Under the pieces are notes generated by a model. The model searched no databases. It saw only the letters and a list, made by a program, of their open reading frames with translations, and was not told the DNA's origin. The position numbers and the translations under genes were made by a program. Below are positions 60,067 through 64,000 of a stretch of DNA of 64,000 nt, piece after piece (position 1 is the first letter of the stretch; each line of letters opens with the position of its first letter). The stretch is from positions 2,258,687 through 2,322,686 of the forward strand of contig NZ_CH724156.1 of assembly GCF_000152625.1 (NCBI RefSeq), written 5' to 3'. The DNA is from Roseovarius nubinhibens ISM (GTDB lineage Bacteria; Pseudomonadota; Alphaproteobacteria; Rhodobacterales; Rhodobacteraceae).

Positions 60067-61467
60067 ATGGAACCGATTGATATTGGGCTGATCGTCACCG
60101 GCGGCATGCTGGTGCTTGTGATCCTCGGCATGCGGGTGGCCTTTGCCGCCGCGGCCTGTGGCATGGTGGGGCTGATCTGGATTTTCTGGGCCAAGTTCGG
60201 CTATGACCCGGCGCGGTTCGGCAAGGCGGTGACGGTGGCGGTCAAGACCGCCGGGCAGGTGCCGCATTCCAAGGTGAGCGCGCAATCGCTGAGCCTCATT
60301 CCGACGTTCATCCTGATCGGCTATCTCGCCTATTACGCGGGGCTGACCAAGGCGCTGTTCGAGGCGGCGAAACGCTGGATCGCCTGGGTGCCGGGGGGCT
60401 TGGCGGTGTCGACCGTGTTCGCGACCGCGGGCTTTGCCGCCGTCTCTGGCGCGAGCGTCGCGACCTCGGCCGTTTTCGCGCGCATCGCCATTCCCGAGAT
60501 GCTGTCCATTGGCTATGACAAGAAATTCGCAGCCGGTGTGGTGGCGGCGGGCGGCACGCTGGCCTCGCTCATCCCGCCGTCGGCGATCCTCGTGATCTAT
60601 GCGATCATCGTCGAGCAGGATGTCGGCAAGCTCTTGCTGGCGGGGTTCCTGCCGGGGATCTTCTCGGCGCTGATCTATGCGCTGCTGATCATCGGCATGG
60701 CGATGTCGATCAAGGGGTTTGGCCCGCCGGTGGGCGGCTTTACCTGGCGCGAGCGGCTGGTGGCGCTGCCGCCAGCGCTGCCGATCCTCGTGGTTGTCGC
60801 GACCATCGTTCTGTTTGTCTACAACCCGTTTGGCGGCGATGCCTGGGGCACGCCGACCGAGGGCGGGGCGATCGGGGCATTTGTGGTGTTCCTGATGGCG
60901 CTCTATCGCGGCATGCGCTGGGGGCAGTTCAAGGATGCGCTGCTTGAGACCGCGAAGCTCAGCGTGATGATCTTTACCATCATCTGGGGCGTTCTCATCT
61001 ATGTGCGCTTTCTCGGCTTTGCCGATCTGCCGGGGGCCTTTGCCGATTGGATCACCTCGCTCACCATGTCGCCGATGTTGATCCTTGTGTGTATCCTGCT
61101 CGCCTATGCGGTGCTGGGCATGTTCATGGATGCGATCGGGATGCTGCTTCTGACCCTGCCGGTGGTCTATCCGGCGGTGATGGCGCTCAACGGGGGCGAG
61201 TTTGTCAGCGCCGCCGACAGCACCTTTGGCATGTCGGGGCCGATGTGCGCGATCTGGTTCGGCATCCTCGTGGTGAAGATGGCGGAGTTCTGTCTCATCA
61301 CGCCGCCCATCGGGCTCAACTGTTTCGTGGTGGCCGGCGTGCGCGATGACCTCAGCGTGCAGGACGTGTTCAAGGGCGTGACGCCGTTCTTTATCGCGGA
61401 TGCGATCACCATCGGCCTGTTGGTGGCCTTCCCGATGATCGTGCTCTGGCTGCCCGGTCAGGTCTGA
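60067..61467 (+). CDS. dctM: TRAP transporter large permease subunit (second system)
   Basis: The 466-residue membrane protein has about 12-13 helices and the DctM signatures AAGGTLASLIPPSAILVIYA and CLITPPIGLNCFVVAGV. It is the sodium-coupled transport subunit for the binding protein at 58258. A GC-rich hairpin follows. Confidence 0.93.
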   Translation: MEPIDIGLIVTGGMLVLVILGMRVAFAAAACGMVGLIWIFWAKFGYDPARFGKAVTVAVKTAGQVPHSKVSAQSLSLIPTFILIGYLAYYAGLTKALFEAAKRWIAWVPGGLAVSTVFATAGFAAVSGASVATSAVFARIAIPEMLSIGYDKKFAAGVVAAGGTLASLIPPSAILVIYAIIVEQDVGKLLLAGFLPGIFSALIYALLIIGMAMSIKGFGPPVGGFTWRERLVALPPALPILVVVATIVLFVYNPFGGDAWGTPTEGGAIGAFVVFLMALYRGMRWGQFKDALLETAKLSVMIFTIIWGVLIYVRFLGFADLPGAFADWITSLTMSPMLILVCILLAYAVLGMFMDAIGMLLLTLPVVYPAVMALNGGEFVSAADSTFGMSGPMCAIWFGILVVKMAEFCLITPPIGLNCFVVAGVRDDLSVQDVFKGVTPFFIADAITIGLLVAFPMIVLWLPGQV

Positions 61468-61489
61468 TCCGGGAGCAAGGACCAAGTGA

Positions 61490-61513
61490 CGGGGCCGCCT
61501 CTGTGCGGCCCCG
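61490..61513 (+). terminator. dctM terminator
   Basis: CGGGGCCGC (61490-61498) and GCGGCCCCG (61505-61513) form a 9-bp stem with the loop CTCTGT, 22 bp after the stop codon; a short TTT follows later. Confidence 0.65.
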
Positions 61514-61541
61514 CGTGTTTGCGGTGCGGGGCTGCGCATTT

Positions 61542-61554
61542 GTTATAGTGTAAC
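61542..61554. promoter_or_regulatory. Zur-box-like dyad upstream of the hemerythrin gene
   Basis: GTTATAGTGTAAC is a near-palindrome with GTTA/TAAC arms, as in alphaproteobacterial Zur operators (GTTATAnnnTAAC type). It lies 10 bp before the start codon and may also contain the -10 element (TATAGT). Confidence 0.4.
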
Positions 61555-61564
61555 GTGCCCCCAT

Positions 61565-62140
61565 ATGCTCGTCATGACCAGACAGCATGACATAAGCCGG
61601 GAGGCGCTTCCGCAAGAGATGCGTTTCCTGCTGCGGGACTATCCGCGCGACGCTTGGCCGGAGAATCCGCATTTCACCCGCTCGATCCGCAACTGGATGG
61701 GCGCCCATCAATCCTTTCGGCAGCTCGGCGAGATCGCCCGGGGCGAGACCGAGCTCTATCTCACCAAGGGGCGTGATCCGCAGGAATTCGCGGCGCGGTT
61801 TGCCGAGTTTGGCAACCTCTTGGTGCGCAACCTCCACGGGCACCATACCTGGGAGGATCGCAAGTTCTTTCCGGAGCTGGAAGGCGCCGATCCGCGCTTT
61901 GCCGAGGGGCTCGAGATGCTCGAAGGGGATCACGCGGAGATGGACGAATTGCTCGACCAGTTCACCCGGCAGGGCAACCGGGTGGTGCAGCTTGTGACGC
62001 TCGACGAGGGGCAGGCGCGAAATGAGGCAGGGCTGCTGCATGATTTGGCAGCGCGGCTCGAAGGCTTTCTCGCGCGGCATCTCAGCGACGAGGAAGACCT
62101 TGTCGTGCCGTTGCTTTTGCACCACAAATTGAGAGGATAG
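61565..62140 (+). CDS. Hemerythrin-domain protein
   Basis: The 191-residue protein is a four-helix hemerythrin-like domain. Candidate di-iron ligands are His/Glu in NLHGHHTWEDRKFFPEL, LEGDHAEMDELL and ARHLSDEEDLVVPLLLHH. Such proteins bind oxygen, NO or iron, or act in iron-sulfur repair. An ATG at 61574 is an alternative start. It is monocistronic, between the TRAP operon and a BMP importer, with a Zur-like dyad in its promoter. Confidence 0.87.
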   Translation: MLVMTRQHDISREALPQEMRFLLRDYPRDAWPENPHFTRSIRNWMGAHQSFRQLGEIARGETELYLTKGRDPQEFAARFAEFGNLLVRNLHGHHTWEDRKFFPELEGADPRFAEGLEMLEGDHAEMDELLDQFTRQGNRVVQLVTLDEGQARNEAGLLHDLAARLEGFLARHLSDEEDLVVPLLLHHKLRG

Positions 62141-62173
62141 AGCGTGATCCCGGGCGGCTGGCCCGGCCGGGAC

Positions 62174-62220
62174 ATTCGGGGCAGGAAAACTTGGGCGGAC
62201 CCAAGGTCGTTGCCCCGAAT
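62174..62220 (+). ncRNA. Candidate riboswitch (NMT1/xanthine-II-like) before the BMP importer
   Basis: The leader forms an outer perfect 10-bp stem (ATTCGGGGCA 62174-62183 / TGCCCCGAAT 62211-62220) and an inner 6-bp hairpin (CTTGGG 62190-62195 / CCCAAG 62200-62205, loop CGGA). They are separated by an asymmetric loop, GGAAAA on the left and GTCGT on the right. A two-stem hairpin with an unpaired purine-rich bulge ahead of a purine-type transporter fits the xanthine-sensing NMT1 class as I recall it. The ribosome site is 55-60 nt downstream. Confidence 0.5.
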
Positions 62221-62281
62221 CGCTTTGCTCTTTACCGTTTGGTAAAATATGAAAAATCGCCAACTGGGATGGGATAGGAAT

Positions 62282-63313
62282 ATGAAACTCACAAAACCCG
62301 TGTTTGCCCCGCTGAACCGCCGGGGTGTTCTCAAGGGCGGTGCCGCGCTCGCCGCGACCGCCGGTCTTGGCGCGATGCCGACCGGCCTGCTTGCACAAGA
62401 AAAGATCAGCGTCGCCGCCATCTATACCGTTCCGGTTGAGCAGCAATGGGTGAGCCGCATCCACAATGCCGCCACCGGCGCCGTCGAGGCCGGTCAGATC
62501 GAGTATCAATTCTCGGAAAGCACCTCGAACACCGATTACGCCCGCGTCATGCGCGAATATGCCGACAGCGGCGTCGACATGATCATCGGCGAGATGTTCG
62601 CGGTCGAGCAAGAAGCGCGCGAAGTGATCGCGGAATATCCCAACACCACTTTCCTGATGGGCTCGTCCTTCCCGGCGGATGAAAACTATCCGAACCTCGG
62701 TGTGTTCGACAATTACATCCAGGATGCGTCCTATCTCAGCGGCATCATTGCCGGGTCGATGACCGAGACCGGCAATATCGGCATGGTCGGCGGTTTCCCG
62801 ATCCCCGAGGTGAACCGGTTGATGCATGCCTTCATGGCCGGTGTCCGCGAAGTGAAGCCCGAGGCGAAATTCCAGGTGAGCTTTATCGGGTCGTGGTTCG
62901 ATCCGCCGAAAGCCAAGGAAACCGCCTTTGCGATGATCGAGAACGGTGCCGATCTGCTCTATGCCGAACGCTTTGGCGTGTCGGACGCGGCGCAGGAGAA
63001 GGGCATTCTTGCCATTGGCAACGTGATCGACACCCAGGCCGATTACCCCGAAACGGTCGTGGCCTCGGCGCTGTGGCATTTCGAGCCGACGCTGCAGGCG
63101 GCGCTGGCCAATCACAAGGCAGGCACGTTCAAGGCCGAGAATTACGGCGTCTATTCCTTCATGAAGGAAGGCGGCTGTTCGCTGGCCCCGCTCGGCACGT
63201 TTGAAGGCAAGGTGCCGGCCGAGGCGATGGCGCTTGTCGAAGAGCGGACCAAGGCGATCAAGGCCGGTGAGTTCACCGTCGAGATCAACGACGACGAGCC
63301 CGCTTCTTCCTGA
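62282..63313 (+). CDS. BMP-family ABC transporter substrate-binding protein
   Basis: The 343-residue protein has a Tat-type signal (NRRGVLKGGAALAATAGLGA, about residues 12-32) and the PnrA/BMP fold (ISVAAIYTVPVEQQWVSRIHN; GNIGMVGGFPIPEVNRLMHAF). BMP proteins bind nucleosides or purines in importers linked to xanthine oxidation genes. It starts at 62282; a frame to 62249 is open. The stop overlaps the ATPase start (TGATG). Confidence 0.9.
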   Translation: MKLTKPVFAPLNRRGVLKGGAALAATAGLGAMPTGLLAQEKISVAAIYTVPVEQQWVSRIHNAATGAVEAGQIEYQFSESTSNTDYARVMREYADSGVDMIIGEMFAVEQEAREVIAEYPNTTFLMGSSFPADENYPNLGVFDNYIQDASYLSGIIAGSMTETGNIGMVGGFPIPEVNRLMHAFMAGVREVKPEAKFQVSFIGSWFDPPKAKETAFAMIENGADLLYAERFGVSDAAQEKGILAIGNVIDTQADYPETVVASALWHFEPTLQAALANHKAGTFKAENYGVYSFMKEGGCSLAPLGTFEGKVPAEAMALVEERTKAIKAGEFTVEINDDEPASS

Positions 63314-64000
63314 TGACTGACAAGACGACGGCGCAGGACATTGTCCTGCGCCTCAACCGCATCACCAAGCGCTTTGGCAGCCTGACCGCCAATGACGGGA
63401 TCAGTTTCGAGCTGCGGCGCGGTGAGGTGATCGCCTTGCTGGGCGAAAACGGTGCGGGCAAGACCACCCTCATGAATATTCTCTTCGGCCATTACACGGC
63501 CGACGAAGGCACGGTCGAAGTCTTTGGCCAGCCGCTGCCGCCGGGCGAGCCGGGGGCGGCGCTGGCGGCGGGCGTCGGCATGGTGCATCAGCATTTCACG
63601 CTGGCCGACAATATGAGCGTGCTCGACAATATCCTGCTCGGCACCGAACCTTTGTGGAAGCTCGGCATGGGCCGTGGCGCGGCGCGGCGCAAAGTCAGCG
63701 ATCTGGCGCGCGATTTCGGGCTGGTGGTCGATCCGGACGCCCGCATCGGCAGCCTGTCGGTGGGCGAGCGGCAGCGGGTCGAGATCCTCAAGGCGCTCTA
63801 CCGCGATGCGCGGATCCTGATCCTCGACGAGCCGACCGCGGTGCTGACCCCGCAGGAGACCGACGCGCTCTTTGAGACCTTGCAGAAGGCAGTGGCGCAG
63901 GGGCTGTCGATCATTTTCATTTCGCACAAGCTGCATGAGGTCATGGCGATCTCGCAGCGGGTGCTGGTGCTGCGCCACGGCAAGCTGGTGGGCGAGGTGG
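63313..64000 (+). CDS. ABC transporter ATP-binding protein, nucleoside/BMP type (3' end missing)
   Basis: The visible 229 residues form the first of what should be two ATPase domains, as in the YufO/RbsA type. They show Walker A GENGAGKTTLMN, Q-loop VHQHFTLAD, signature LSVGERQRVEILKAL and Walker B ILILDEPTAVLTPQE. It would energise two BMP-system permeases expected downstream. It starts at 63313, overlapping the binding-protein stop, and runs off the window. Confidence 0.92.
   Translation, partial: MTDKTTAQDIVLRLNRITKRFGSLTANDGISFELRRGEVIALLGENGAGKTTLMNILFGHYTADEGTVEVFGQPLPPGEPGAALAAGVGMVHQHFTLADNMSVLDNILLGTEPLWKLGMGRGAARRKVSDLARDFGLVVDPDARIGSLSVGERQRVEILKALYRDARILILDEPTAVLTPQETDALFETLQKAVAQGLSIIFISHKLHEVMAISQRVLVLRHGKLVGEV

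Overview
The window is GC-rich alphaproteobacterial DNA, most likely from a Rhodobacteraceae (Roseobacter-group) chromosome or chromid. The support is gene content and order: pobA-pcaDCHG divergent from pcaQ, trxB divergent from an Lrp regulator, an lgt-midA-pgeF operon, a fused ATP sulfurylase/APS kinase, the class II ribonucleotide reductase NrdJ, hsp20 followed by DUF1150, and many TRAP and ABC uptake systems. Genes are tightly packed and stop/start overlaps are common. I see no tRNA, rRNA, insertion sequence, prophage or CRISPR array.

Layout. 1-2 kb: end of a VasI-like/peptidoglycan-binding protein, a small membrane protein and GAPDH. 2-11 kb: 4-hydroxybenzoate/protocatechuate operon (pobA, pcaDCHG) ending in a beta-keto acid cleavage enzyme (BKACE), with divergent pcaQ and a TRAP transporter. 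11-13.5 kb: NrdJ carrying an inserted helix-turn-helix domain. 13.5-26 kb: an apparent phosphoester/peptide scavenging region, with a Na/Pi cotransporter and DeoR regulator facing a phosphonate-monoester-hydrolase-like enzyme across a promoter with four copies of one motif, then a five-gene family-5 ABC importer and a flavoprotein. 26-38 kb: housekeeping (purK, purE, hsp20, sat/cysC, trxB, lrp, pgeF, midA, lgt, ubiK). 38-46 kb: an orphan PotD-like binding protein, a BCCT transporter, ybjN, proC, csaA, a D-2-hydroxyacid dehydrogenase and a FabH-like ketosynthase. 46-55 kb: an AraC-type regulator and a carnitine/gamma-butyrobetaine catabolic operon. 55-61.5 kb: a DctB/DctD-like two-component system and a second TRAP transporter. 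61.5-64 kb: a hemerythrin protein, a structured leader and the start of a BMP-type nucleoside/purine ABC importer, cut by the window end.

How the genes work together. The pob/pca operon takes 4-hydroxybenzoate to 3-oxoadipate, and its BKACE could yield succinyl-CoA plus acetoacetate without PcaIJ/PcaF. The carnitine operon holds enzymes to activate gamma-butyrobetaine, make carnitine, oxidise it and release glycine betaine with a second BKACE and a dehydrogenase-thioesterase fusion. The nearby BCCT and TRAP systems are plausible uptake routes.

The strongest unusual signals are: the XRE-type domain inside NrdJ; a response regulator that lacks the sigma-54 GAFTGA loop, upstream of a sigma-70-like promoter; the four-site promoter at the phosphonate hydrolase; an xanthine-riboswitch-like leader before the BMP importer; and several helically phased short repeats in spacers (11, 10 and 12 bp periods).
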